51,912 bases of DNA from Paenisporosarcina sp. HGH0030 (GTDB lineage Bacteria > Bacillota > Bacilli > Bacillales_A > Planococcaceae), in contig NZ_KE150425.1 in the NCBI RefSeq assembly GCF_000411295.1, positions 1 to 51,912 of the forward strand, written 5' to 3'. The position numbers were made by a program, and so were the translations under genes. Positions 19,905-29,000 of the stretch are shown here, one piece after another. How positions within the stretch are numbered: position 1 is the stretch's first letter; every line of letters begins with the position of its first letter. The notes beneath the pieces were generated by a model. That model worked only from the letters and a program-made list of their open reading frames with translations. It ran no database searches and was not told where the DNA came from.

Positions 19905-20327
19905 TTATCCTCGTTTTGCGCCGCGACCGCCACGCTTCGATTCAGTTGCACGTTTTAAAGTGGACAAACGATCTTCACTATCTTTTAAGAAACGTGCCAT
20001 TTTTTGCTCAAAATTCTCTTTAAACGGACGATCTCGATCGTTTTGACGATTATTTTGGCGTGGACGTTGAGGACGTTCTGGTCGCTCAGGTTGTGGCTTG
20101 GCTTTACGAATTGATAAGCCGATTTTGCCGTCAGCTTCCACATTCATCACTTTTACTTCAACCATATCTCCAACTTTCAAATGCTCGTTGATATCTTTCA
20201 CATAGTTGTCAGCGACTTCACTGATATGAACAAGACCTGTTGAGCCACCTGGTAGTTCGACGAATGCGCCGAAATTTGTGATTCCTGTTACTTTACCTTG
20301 TACCTTGCTGCCTACTTCAATTGACAT
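19905..20327 (-). CDS. yabR: S1 RNA-binding domain protein (YabR-like)
   Basis: A 140-residue protein with one S1/OB-fold domain at residues 1-75 (GSKVQGKVTGITNFGAFVEL, then GLVHISEVAD and VKVMNVEADGKIGLSIR). A basic, disordered tail rich in Arg, Pro, Gln and Gly follows. It resembles polynucleotide phosphorylase and ribosomal S1 domains, so RNA binding is likely; the precise role is unclear. AAGGAGG precedes the ATG across a T-rich spacer. A GGCTTC/GAAGCC hairpin lies just upstream of the ribosome site (about 20353-20373). Confidence 0.9.
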   Translation of the reverse strand: MSIEVGSKVQGKVTGITNFGAFVELPGGSTGLVHISEVADNYVKDINEHLKVGDMVEVKVMNVEADGKIGLSIRKAKPQPERPERPQRPRQNNRQNDRDRPFKENFEQKMARFLKDSEDRLSTLKRATESKRGGRGAKRG

Positions 20328-20429
20328 AAAAAAAATGCTCCTCCTTAAAAATTAAGCCGGCTTCTTTGAAGCCTTGTAATCGTAATAGCGGACCTAAAAA
20401 TACAGGTCTCCATTCTTAATTATAGCCAA

Positions 20430-20461
20430 CAAAAAAAGAGTGTCAATAAGACTACTCTTTT
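20430..20461 (-). terminator. Terminator overlapping the divIC stop codon
   Basis: On the minus strand an AAAGAGT/ACTCTTT stem is followed by a T run. The ascending arm contains the divIC TAG stop at 20454-20452. Confidence 0.75.
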
Positions 20462-20874
20462 GAATCATTGTTTTTGTCTTCATTTTCTTCTTTTTCAGGG
20501 ATTGCAAAAATGATTTCTCCCTCGTCAGATAGGAAGTATTCTTTTCTGGCAAGCTTCGCAATGTATTCATCATCATTTAATTTGAGAATTTGAGAATTCA
20601 ACAAATCTTGTTGATCTTTCACTTCTTCCAAAGCTTGTAGCGCTTGTTCTTTTCTATCTTCCTTGGCAGCCAGAACACGAGATTGATTTACCATTGTATA
20701 AGTCAACCATCCCATCACCACGACTACAAGGACTGCAAATGCAGCCAAGCGTCTAAACAAACGAACTTTATGTGCTTTCTGGCGTTTTTCGTGGCGTTCA
20801 ACCGAGCGGACATAATCCTTGTTGATGGAAGCAATATTGCGTTTTTCTTCGTTACCATGATTATTCATACTCAA
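20452..20874 (-). CDS. divIC: Cell division protein DivIC (FtsB-like)
   Basis: Bitopic septal protein that works with FtsL and DivIB in the divisome. It has a basic cytoplasmic N-terminus, one membrane segment (about residues 43-60) and an extracytoplasmic coiled coil (about 68-105). A short DivIC motif, LNDDEYIAKLARKEYFLS, follows, and the tail is acidic. The TTG at 20874 is proposed as start because GAGGAG lies 8 nt upstream. The GTG at 20883 overlaps that site, and the ATG at 20868 is 14 nt away; 138-143 residues are all possible. Confidence 0.93.
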   Translation of the reverse strand: MSMNNHGNEEKRNIASINKDYVRSVERHEKRQKAHKVRLFRRLAAFAVLVVVVMGWLTYTMVNQSRVLAAKEDRKEQALQALEEVKDQQDLLNSQILKLNDDEYIAKLARKEYFLSDEGEIIFAIPEKEENEDKNNDSKE

Positions 20875-20948
20875 GTTGTTCACTCCTCGTCAGCCATAAT
20901 TTGTCAACTGTTTTGTAGTTGCAATTATAACCGATAACAAGTGATAAC

Positions 20949-21431
20949 TCAAGATTTTTCAGGGATTTTTAAAGGGGATTTTTGTATTAATTTTAAAATT
21001 TTTGTTATTAATTTAATAATAGGTCGTATAGGAATCATACATATTTTAACAAAAAGGAGGACAATTGAGCGAATAATCCTGATGATCAGTTGAATAACCC
21101 ACCAGATCGGATACACGATTAATCGCATAAACACATGTCTTACGAATAGCAACGGCCTACGAAACCATAACTCATAGAGAATTATTCCGACGAGTTGAGC
21201 ACACGGGTCGTATATTCGCCAAGTCCCATCTCTTAACTGAAATAATAAATAAAAGCTTGCGATTCCTAATCCCAACCATAAAAAAATTTCAATTATTTTA
21301 TGGTAACGTCTTAATAGAGCACGTGGACGGAGAGCTTGGCAACTGTCACGAAAACTTTCAACTAAAAAACCTGTGGCCACGCCACTAACAATCATGGCCA
21401 ACAGGCTTAAAAATTGATAAGAGATCGTCAT
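20949..21431 (-). CDS. yabQ: Spore cortex biosynthesis protein YabQ
   Basis: Polytopic membrane protein needed for spore cortex formation in B. subtilis. The 160 residues hold hydrophobic segments near 3-22, 48-65, 75-90 and a long basic/hydrophobic stretch at 100-150. The N-terminal QFLSLLAMIVSGVATGFLVE and RYHKIIEIFLWLGLG regions fit the family. It is shorter than my recollection of the B. subtilis protein (about 210 residues). Its ATG overlaps the yabP stop by 4 nt. Confidence 0.88.
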   Translation of the reverse strand: MTISYQFLSLLAMIVSGVATGFLVESFRDSCQALRPRALLRRYHKIIEIFLWLGLGIASFYLLFQLRDGTWRIYDPCAQLVGIILYELWFRRPLLFVRHVFMRLIVYPIWWVIQLIIRIIRSIVLLFVKICMIPIRPIIKLITKILKLIQKSPLKIPEKS

Positions 21432-21727
21432 CCAAACAATTTATGCAAGAAATTACGGCTTTGTTCACGTTCTTCTTCATCGTATTGGAACGTGCGCACG
21501 TGACCTTCAAGTGTCAGCAACCCCTTGTCCACATCTAAATGAACAATGCGTAACTCTTCGCCTCTAATACTTAAATGACCTTGCGATGTACGTACAGCGA
21601 ATTCTTCTTGGTCAAATCGCTCAATGGATTTGACAGATGTTAGGTCCATGCGTTTGCGGTTTCGCAAACTAACTACGTGATCTCCTGATGGAATCGTGAT
21701 GGATGCATGTTCGGCTTGATATTGCAT
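21428..21727 (-). CDS. yabP: Sporulation protein YabP
   Basis: A 99-residue protein of the YabP/YqfC family, which in B. subtilis is made in the mother cell under sigma-E and is involved in spore development. The IPSGDHVVSLRNRKRMDLTS segment followed by FDQEEFAVRTSQGHLSIRG is typical. It is coupled to yabQ by an ATGA overlap. A CATATAGT sequence upstream (21762-21769, minus strand) resembles a sigma-E -10, but the -35 is poor. Confidence 0.92.
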   Translation of the reverse strand: MQYQAEHASITIPSGDHVVSLRNRKRMDLTSVKSIERFDQEEFAVRTSQGHLSIRGEELRIVHLDVDKGLLTLEGHVRTFQYDEEEREQSRNFLHKLFG

Positions 21728-21774
21728 AAAATTCCTCCTTTACTTGTCCAGTCCATTTACTATATGCAGGCAAA

Positions 21775-21804
21775 CAAAAAAGCATGACCAGATTTGGCCA
21801 TGCT
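21775..21804 (-). terminator. Intrinsic terminator downstream of rqcP
   Basis: On the minus strand GCATGGCCA/TGGTCATGC is followed by TTTTTTG. It separates rqcP from yabP-yabQ. Confidence 0.88.
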
Positions 21805-21810
21805 CTTTAT

Positions 21811-22101
21811 TTAATCTTCATCATCTATAAATTCAGGGTCGACTTTCTCCAGTCGTTCTTCTTTTAAGATGCTATACATCATCGTGGATTCTTCTTTTTT
21901 AACTGCATCTTTTAGCATTTCGATGCGAGCCGTCACAACTTTCTGCCCGAAACGGATGGCTAATTCATCGCCTACCTTCACAACGGAGCTGGCTTTACTT
22001 ACTTTGCCATTAATCGTGATGCGGCCTTGATCAGCGACTTCTTTTGCAAGTGTACGTCGTTTAATCAGTCGTGATACTTTTAAAAATTTATCTAATCTCA
22101 T
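21811..22101 (-). CDS. rqcP: RNA-binding S4 domain protein RqcP (YabO)
   Basis: Hsp15-like S4-domain protein that acts with RqcH on stalled 50S subunits in ribosome-associated quality control in B. subtilis. The start at 22101 (MRLDKFLKVSRLIKRR, 96 residues) fits the conserved N-terminus and has AAGGGG 9 nt upstream. The S4 domain spans residues 1-60 (AKEVADQGRITINGKVSK). It is one nucleotide downstream of the yabN stop. Confidence 0.93.
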   Translation of the reverse strand: MRLDKFLKVSRLIKRRTLAKEVADQGRITINGKVSKASSVVKVGDELAIRFGQKVVTARIEMLKDAVKKEESTMMYSILKEERLEKVDPEFIDDED

Positions 22102-22102
22102 G

Positions 22103-23566
22103 TCATTCATCCCCTTTTGCTTGTTTAGCCTGTTGCCAAAATTCTTCGAGTTCATCCAACGTGTATGCGCCGAATTCACCCTTGCCCTTCGTCACACTGT
22201 CTTCGACGTAGTGAAAACGGGTTTTGAATTTTCGATTCGCATGCATCATTGCTTCTTCAGGCGAAAGCCCGTAAAAGCGCGCTACATTGACAATCGTAAA
22301 TAGCACATCGCCCAACTCATCCAGCTGTGATGTTGCTGAACCATTTAAAATTTCATGTCTGAATTCTTCCCATTCCTCTTCAAATTTCAACCAGGCACCC
22401 TCTGCTTCCGGCCAGTCAAACCCTACTTTCGCGGCGGCTTTTTGGAAATTGTACGAAGTTAAAAGTGAAGATTCCGAGCGCTCTTGTCCATACAGAATTC
22501 GGGTTTTGTCGTTGCCTTTTTCTGCTGACTTCAGTTGTTGCCAATTGCGCAACACGTCCTCTGAATTTTCTACTTCCACATCGCCAAAAACATGCGGATG
22601 TCTACGAATCATTTTCGAAGATACGCTTTCAAGAACATCTTCCAAACTGAAATATCCTTCATCTTCTCCGATTTGAGCATGTAAAAACACTTGCAGCAAC
22701 ACGTCTCCGAGTTCTTCAATCATTCCATCGTCATCCTGATCGTTTACAGCTTGTAAAAATTCATGCACTTCTTCTATTAAATATTTCTTTAACGTTTCAT
22801 GTGTTTGTTCACGGTCCCACGGACAACCATCTGGTGCACGCAGCTTCGCAATAATTTCTCTAAATGTGGACCACTCTTTCAAGCGTTCTTCACGGTTATT
22901 AGCAGGTGGGACATAAACGGTCGTCAAATTGTTCAATTCAGCAGCACGGTCCAGCTCATACAAAGGTACGGTGCGGAGTACTTCTCCACTTGAGCCAGCC
23001 GCTGTGACGATGGTAACCGGGTAGTCTTCCGGATATTTTTCCATTAACGTCAACTTTACCTCGGATGCACTGTAGGCATCATATACTTGTGCAATCAATA
23101 CATGTTGGGACATCTGGACATCATCCCGTTTGAACATTGTTCCATCAAGTAATTGAAAACCTTCAATAGGATCAATACGCAGAGCATTGAAAATTGGGTC
23201 CAGGAAACTTTGTCCGCCCACAATTTCAAGTTGAATACGCCCCTCTTTTTCTGCATCCACCAACCATTGAACAGTCTGTTCAGCCACTAATGGATGACCC
23301 GGAACAGCATAAAACAATGGACCGGATTGAGATAGTGTAATTAGCGTTTCGACAATCTCTTTATATACCGCTTCAAATGCATCATGTTTTTCATAAACTG
23401 CATCAAAGCTTTCGTATGAAATGCCTTCATCCTTTAATTCTTGTAATACGGGATGTTCAGCTGTTCGCACATATAGTCGTTGTGCTTTCAGCAATGTTTT
23501 ATATACACCTAACGGCAATTGTTCCAAGTCCCCTGCCCCAAGACCAAGCACTGTAATTGTATTCAT
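22103..23566 (-). CDS. yabN: YabN: tetrapyrrole-methylase-like domain fused to MazG pyrophosphohydrolase
   Basis: Two-domain, 487-residue protein. Residues 1-210 resemble SAM-dependent tetrapyrrole methylases (ITVLGLGAGDLEQLPLGVY, FYAVPGHPLVAE). Residues 230-487 are a MazG-type all-alpha NTP pyrophosphohydrolase with two EEVHEF / ELGDVL-type metal-binding segments. The ATG at 23566 is used; the upstream GTG overlaps the yabM end. The MazG part likely cleans up non-canonical NTPs. The target of the methylase-like part is unknown to me. Confidence 0.93.
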   Translation of the reverse strand: MNTITVLGLGAGDLEQLPLGVYKTLLKAQRLYVRTAEHPVLQELKDEGISYESFDAVYEKHDAFEAVYKEIVETLITLSQSGPLFYAVPGHPLVAEQTVQWLVDAEKEGRIQLEIVGGQSFLDPIFNALRIDPIEGFQLLDGTMFKRDDVQMSQHVLIAQVYDAYSASEVKLTLMEKYPEDYPVTIVTAAGSSGEVLRTVPLYELDRAAELNNLTTVYVPPANNREERLKEWSTFREIIAKLRAPDGCPWDREQTHETLKKYLIEEVHEFLQAVNDQDDDGMIEELGDVLLQVFLHAQIGEDEGYFSLEDVLESVSSKMIRRHPHVFGDVEVENSEDVLRNWQQLKSAEKGNDKTRILYGQERSESSLLTSYNFQKAAAKVGFDWPEAEGAWLKFEEEWEEFRHEILNGSATSQLDELGDVLFTIVNVARFYGLSPEEAMMHANRKFKTRFHYVEDSVTKGKGEFGAYTLDELEEFWQQAKQAKGDE

Positions 23567-23571
23567 AAGAA

Positions 23572-25191
23572 TCACCACTTTCTTTTTTTACCGTAAAACC
23601 ACAATTGAATCATGGCCATTCTTCGTCCGAGTGGTAATAAGAACCATTCCTTCTCGGCAATTATTCGACTTTTGGCGATGTAAAGCAAAAATACAGTTGC
23701 ACCTAAACCCACGCTTGTGAGGGCCGTCAACATCGCGGCGAAGCGACTGGAAAGTCCATCAAATAACCAACCATCGGCTACATACATCCATGTTAATACG
23801 CTACAAATCATTAATAATGAAGCGACACTTAAATGACCATAAAATCTGGTATTCGCAAAACGAATCTTCCAAATTGAATAGACATAGACATATAAACTGA
23901 TTGCAATGAAGGCGAAGCCAACATTACTGGCAATTGCCGCTCCCATAATTCCCATCTTAGGCAACAACCAAGCATTACACAACCACTTCAATACGAGTCC
24001 CACAATCAGCAAAAATGCAGGAAGGACCACTTTCCCCAACCCTTGCAATAAAGAAGTCATCGTTAAAATTAATGAAAGCCAAAAGATTTGGATGCAAAAT
24101 ACCATCAATGTGGCGGATAAATCTCTTGTTTCAAACAACATTTCATTAACTGGCGGTAACACTAGAATTAGTCCCAGTGTGGCTGCGGTTCCAAATAAAA
24201 GTGCAATTCGAAACGTTAATTGCGCATATGGAATCGCATTTCGTCCTGTCTTCTTTTGCGTTGTGTGAGCAATCAACGGAACGATGGAAAGTGACAAGGT
24301 TGAAGCGATGAGAATGCCCATTTGGACAAGGGGCAATCCTCTGTCATACGTGCCTTTCGTTTCCATTGCAGTTATTCGGTCCATCCCTGTTTCCGTCAAA
24401 CTACTGAAGATTGTAAAAGAGTCAACCAGTTGAAAAAAAAGTAAAATGAGCGAGCTCATGCTGACACTTAAGCTAATAATGGTCAAATCCTTGATAATGG
24501 GTCCAACTTTAACGTGCTTATGAACTCTCATTCCTACTTCATGTTTGTTTTTTTTACTAACAAATAATAAAAGCAACACAATGCCTGCAATCTCACCAAC
24601 GATAGCACCTAACAAAGCAGTGCTTCCGGCAACGTACAAAGACGCGCCTGTTTTCACCACAATAAATGTTCCTACTAAAATAACCGTCACCCGAACCGTT
24701 TGCTCCACTACTTGTCCATAAGCGACTGGCTCCATTCGACCTTCCGCTTGAAAAGATCCTTTCAACAAAGCCAACACAGGCATCAATAATACGACAAAAG
24801 AGCCAGTACGTAGTAATTGCGCAAGTTCCCCATCCCCCATCCAACGGGCAAGCACATCGGCTCCCGAAAACAACAAGGAAAAACTGATGATTGATATTAC
24901 GCTTAAATAAATAAAAGCAGTTCGTAAAATAGTTACTCGTTGATTGGATTCTGGTTGGTCATGTGCATCTGCCAATAGTTTTGAAATGGCTACCGCAAAG
25001 CCATACGATGTCCAAACGGTTAGCACTCCAATGAATGGATAGACTTGCTGGTATATGTAAAACCCTTGATCTCCCACAATGTTTTGAAAAGGGATTCTGT
25101 AGACTGCGCTTAGCGCTTTGACGATTAAGGCGGCAATGGTTAATAAAACTGTGCCCTTCATAAATTTTTGCATCGTCCATTCGTTGTTCAT
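23572..25191 (-). CDS. yabM: MOP-superfamily polysaccharide/lipid exporter (YabM / SpoVB-like)
   Basis: A 539-residue integral membrane protein with about 14 predicted membrane segments, of the MOP flippase superfamily that includes MurJ, SpoVB and YkvU. The N-terminal KGTVLLTIAALIVKALSAVY and RIPFQNIVGDQGFYIYQQVYP blocks are characteristic of the SpoVB group. Position between spoVT and yabN matches yabM of B. subtilis. Likely a lipid-linked glycan flippase; the substrate is not known. GAGGA precedes the ATG. Confidence 0.85.
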   Translation of the reverse strand: MNNEWTMQKFMKGTVLLTIAALIVKALSAVYRIPFQNIVGDQGFYIYQQVYPFIGVLTVWTSYGFAVAISKLLADAHDQPESNQRVTILRTAFIYLSVISIISFSLLFSGADVLARWMGDGELAQLLRTGSFVVLLMPVLALLKGSFQAEGRMEPVAYGQVVEQTVRVTVILVGTFIVVKTGASLYVAGSTALLGAIVGEIAGIVLLLLFVSKKNKHEVGMRVHKHVKVGPIIKDLTIISLSVSMSSLILLFFQLVDSFTIFSSLTETGMDRITAMETKGTYDRGLPLVQMGILIASTLSLSIVPLIAHTTQKKTGRNAIPYAQLTFRIALLFGTAATLGLILVLPPVNEMLFETRDLSATLMVFCIQIFWLSLILTMTSLLQGLGKVVLPAFLLIVGLVLKWLCNAWLLPKMGIMGAAIASNVGFAFIAISLYVYVYSIWKIRFANTRFYGHLSVASLLMICSVLTWMYVADGWLFDGLSSRFAAMLTALTSVGLGATVFLLYIAKSRIIAEKEWFLLPLGRRMAMIQLWFYGKKRKW

Positions 25192-25269
25192 AGTTGTTCC
25201 TCATTCCAATCACCAGTGGCTCGTTCCATGCACGGAATTCCGCGCTTTTGATGAGTATATTATAACACG

Positions 25270-25302
25270 AAAAAAACGTCTTCTTATTTGATTAAGAAGA
25301 CG
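25270..25302 (-). terminator. Intrinsic terminator downstream of spoVT
   Basis: On the minus strand a 10-bp stem CGTCTTCTTA/TAAGAAGACG is followed by TTTTTTT. Repeat copy R4 lies between it and the spoVT stop. Confidence 0.92.
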
Positions 25303-25339
25303 CTTTTCGCTTTCAAGTTCCAGTTCCGATGCTTACTTC

Positions 25340-25464
25340 ACGTAACAGTGTCTAGTTACGTACGCCAGACCGCACCTAAGCTTCAGGCTCTCCTGCGAAA
25401 ACAAGTTTTCGAGTCGATCCTTCCAGCACCGGCGTCGGTCTACCACGGCGTACTTCACTTTTCA
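25340..25464 (-). repeat. Dispersed hairpin repeat, copy R4
   Basis: Family member in minus orientation: GTCTAGT..CGCCAGACCGCACCTAAGC arm, central hairpin CGAAAAC-aa-GTTTTCG, the arm CTTCCAGCACCGGCGTCGGTCTA, then TTCACTTTT. It abuts the spoVT stop codon directly, so it is transcribed as the spoVT 3' untranslated region. Confidence 0.7.
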
Positions 25465-25998
25465 GTGTTCCATTTGTTTGGCTAGGAAATGGGCTGCTGT
25501 TTCCACTGCTTTGATTTCGGCTTCACCGATGAAGTGGACTTTTGAGAGTAAGTAGACCGCGCCGATTGGATCACCACTAGCAATGATTGGTGCTACACAA
25601 TACGATTTGACTTGTTCTACTTGTCCCGGAATCCATTCTACCGATTTTTCGATTTTTTCCGTCACGATGGTTCGCATTTGTAGAATGTCCTCCGCTTGAG
25701 AAGACAGTCGACGGTTCAAATAATCTTTTTTCGATACACCTGCTACTGCAATCATTTCGTCACGGTCGCTAATCAAAGCGGGAGTGCCTAGTGTCGCATA
25801 AAGCGTTTCAGCATACTCCTGAGCAAAATCACCGAGTTCATTAATTGGGGAATACTTTTTTAAAATGACTTCGCCGTCGCGGTCCGTAAATATTTCGAGT
25901 GGATCTCCTTCACGGATACGAAGCGTTCTTCTAATTTCCTTCGGAATGACGACACGGCCTAGGTCATCGATTCGTCTGACGATACCTGTAGCTTTCAT
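25462..25998 (-). CDS. spoVT: Stage V sporulation transcription factor SpoVT
   Basis: AbrB-family regulator of sigma-G genes in the forespore. The ATG at 25998 (MKATGIVRRIDDLGRVV) gives 178 residues, with GAGG upstream. Residues 1-50 are the AbrB swapped-hairpin DNA-binding domain (DLGRVVIPKEIRRTLRIREGD), and residues 55-178 a GAF-like sensor domain. The N-terminus is nearly the same as in abrB at 44286. It sits between mfd and yabM as in B. subtilis. Confidence 0.96.
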   Translation of the reverse strand: MKATGIVRRIDDLGRVVIPKEIRRTLRIREGDPLEIFTDRDGEVILKKYSPINELGDFAQEYAETLYATLGTPALISDRDEMIAVAGVSKKDYLNRRLSSQAEDILQMRTIVTEKIEKSVEWIPGQVEQVKSYCVAPIIASGDPIGAVYLLSKVHFIGEAEIKAVETAAHFLAKQMEH

Positions 25999-26088
25999 CT
26001 TTGTTGCCTCACTTTCGACAGAATTCAAATTTCTTTGATTTCTATCTCAGTATGCGTCATGTTTGGATAAAATATGCAAGCGTCTCCA

Positions 26089-29000
26089 TTACTCCCCAAC
26101 AAAGGAATTCACTTCTTTTCGAGCTTCAGGCAAATGCTTCATCATGGCTTCCAAAACATCGAATGGATGATGTTTGGCAGTTTTCTTTTCATCAATTGTT
26201 ACAAGTAATTGTTGTTGGTTATTCATTTGGAAACCAACCGCTCGCCCATAGTCCATTGAAGATTCCACTAGCATGGCACCATTCGTATTTTGTGTGCCTT
26301 TTTTCGATAATTTTATGACCAATTGTTTTTGTTGTTCTTTAATCGATTCAACACCTGAAATTTTTGCCCAAACTTTAATACGGGCGATTCGCATTAAGCG
26401 TTCTGCTTCAATCGGCATATTTCCAAAACGGTCAATTAATTCGTCCACTAAATCTTCGTAGTCTTTCTCACTATCAACAGCTTTAATGCGTTTATACATC
26501 TGAATTTTTTGGAATCCGTCAGGAATGTAAGCATCTGGCAAATAGGCATCAAACGGCAAGGAAATCTCGACATCAAGCACTTCTTCCTGTTTCACGCCGG
26601 TTTGTTTCTCTTCGATTGCTTCTTGTAACATTTGTGCGTATAAATCAAATCCAACCGAATCAATAAAGCCATGTTGCTGTGAACCAAGTAGATTCCCCGC
26701 TCCGCGAATCGATAAATCACGCATGGCAATTTTAAATCCTGAACCGAGCTCGGTAAATTCTTTAATAGCTTGCAATCGTTTTTCAGCGACATCTGTCAGC
26801 ACTTTATCCCGTTGGTACATGAAGTATGCATAAGCCACACGGTTTGAACGGCCGACACGACCTCTTAGTTGATACAGTTGAGAGAGTCCCATGCGATCTG
26901 CATTTTGCACTATAAGTGTATTAACATTAGGGATATCAATCCCTGTTTCAATAATCGTTGTAGTAACGAGTACATCGTAATCGCCCTCCAAAAATGCCAG
27001 AATGACGGACTCTAACTCTCTTTCAGTCATTTGCCCATGTGCAAAGCCAACACGTGCTTCAGGCACAAGCATTTGGATTTCCTCCACTTTGCGTGCCATA
27101 TCTTCTACACGATTGTATAGATAAAACGCTTGGCCTCCTCGCGCCATTTCACGTTCTATGGCTTCTCGCACTAATGCACCGTTCTGTTCCATTACATATG
27201 TCTGCACCGGGAAACGATTGGCTGGTGGCGTTTCGATTACCGATAAATCACGTACACCTATCATCGACATATGTAGTGTCCTTGGAATTGGGGTCGCTGT
27301 TAACGTCAAGACATCTACATTCGTTTTCAATTGCTTGATTTTTTCTTTATGTGTCACACCAAAGCGTTGTTCTTCATCGACAATAAGCAATCCTAAATCG
27401 TAATACACAATGTCTTTTGATAATAAACGATGTGTGCCCACGACTACATCGATTGTGCCTGCTTTTAATCCTTTTGTAGTTTCGGTTTGTTGCTTTTTCG
27501 AACGGAATCGACTCAACAAACCAACTTCCACAGGGAAATCGGCAAATCGCTCTTTCATTGTTTCGTAATGCTGTTGTGCCAAGATGGTCGTCGGTACAAG
27601 GAAGGCCACTTGTTTACTGTCCTGCACAGCTTTAAAAGCGGCACGAATTGCCACTTCCGTCTTGCCGTACCCAACATCCCCACAAATCAAGCGGTCCATT
27701 GGTCGTTCTTTTTCCATATCACGTTTAACTTCTTCAATGGAGCGCAATTGATCGTCTGTTTCTTCATATGGAAAAGCCGTTTCAAAAGCTTGCTGCATAT
27801 CTTGATCAGGCTCAAAAGCATGCCCTTTTTCAGATTCGCGTTTGGCATATAGTTTTATTAAGTCATCCGCAATATCTTGTACCGCTGCCGAGACTTTAGT
27901 TTTTGTTTTCTTCCAGTCTGCGCCACCTAACTTATGGAGCTTAGGCTCTCTCTCTTCCGAAGCGACATATTTTTGAATTTGATCGATTTGATCGACCGGT
28001 ACAAACAATTTATCTTCCGCACGGTAGCGAATGTGCAAATAGTCTTTGTGAATGCCATTGATTTCTAGCGTTTCAATGCCTATATATTTCCCAATCCCGT
28101 GGTGAATATGAACAATATGATCACCCGGTTTGATTTCGGAGTAACTTTTGATTCGTTCAGCATTCGTCATTTTTTGTGGACGTGATTTCTTTTTAGGTCG
28201 CTGTTTAAATAGTTCCTCGTCCGTCATTAAGGCAATTCGTTGGAGTGGCAATTCAAAACCGCTCGAAATTTCTCCATCGATAATATATATCCCTGGTTGA
28301 TCAGGTGCTTCTTGTTTCGTAAGGACATGACTGTCCATCCCGTAATCTTCCAAAACGTCTTTTACTTTTTTCTGACGTTCATTTCCTTCAGCCAAGACAA
28401 AAATAAAGAACTTGCCGGCTTCAAACCGTTCCATTTCGTTTTTTAGGACACTCATTTGCCCATGGAAATGTTGCATTGGTTTACAAGAAAACGCAATCGA
28501 TTTCTTTAATGAAATACCCGAGAAAGTACGAGCAAACAAAGAAAAATAAATTTTCTTCTGATCCAACATCCCAAGAATTTCTTTAAAACTGAACGAAAGC
28601 TTTACATCATGAACCGTCTTGCCTTCTTCAAGCAATGAAACATACCAATCTTTCTCTTCACGTTCCAATGAATCCGTTGTCTCTTGTATACGACCGAGCT
28701 CATCAAATAACACCAAACCATCTTGAGCAAAATAATCGCCAAGGAAAGTAGGGTGGTCTTCGAGAATGGATACATACTTCGTCATTTGTTCTGGAGTATC
28801 GCCTTGTCTCAGCAATTCGATGTCATGATTGATATGTTGAAGCAGAAGTTCTTTCGTTTCGGGCTTCTTCAATTTTTTTAAACTACCAGCCAATGATTCT
28901 TCTAATTTCTCAGCCAGAATCATAAGTTGTTGTCGCGTCCACACAAATTCCGTTGCTGGCAGGATACAGACTTCTTTCAGCTTTTCAATGGAGCGCTGAT

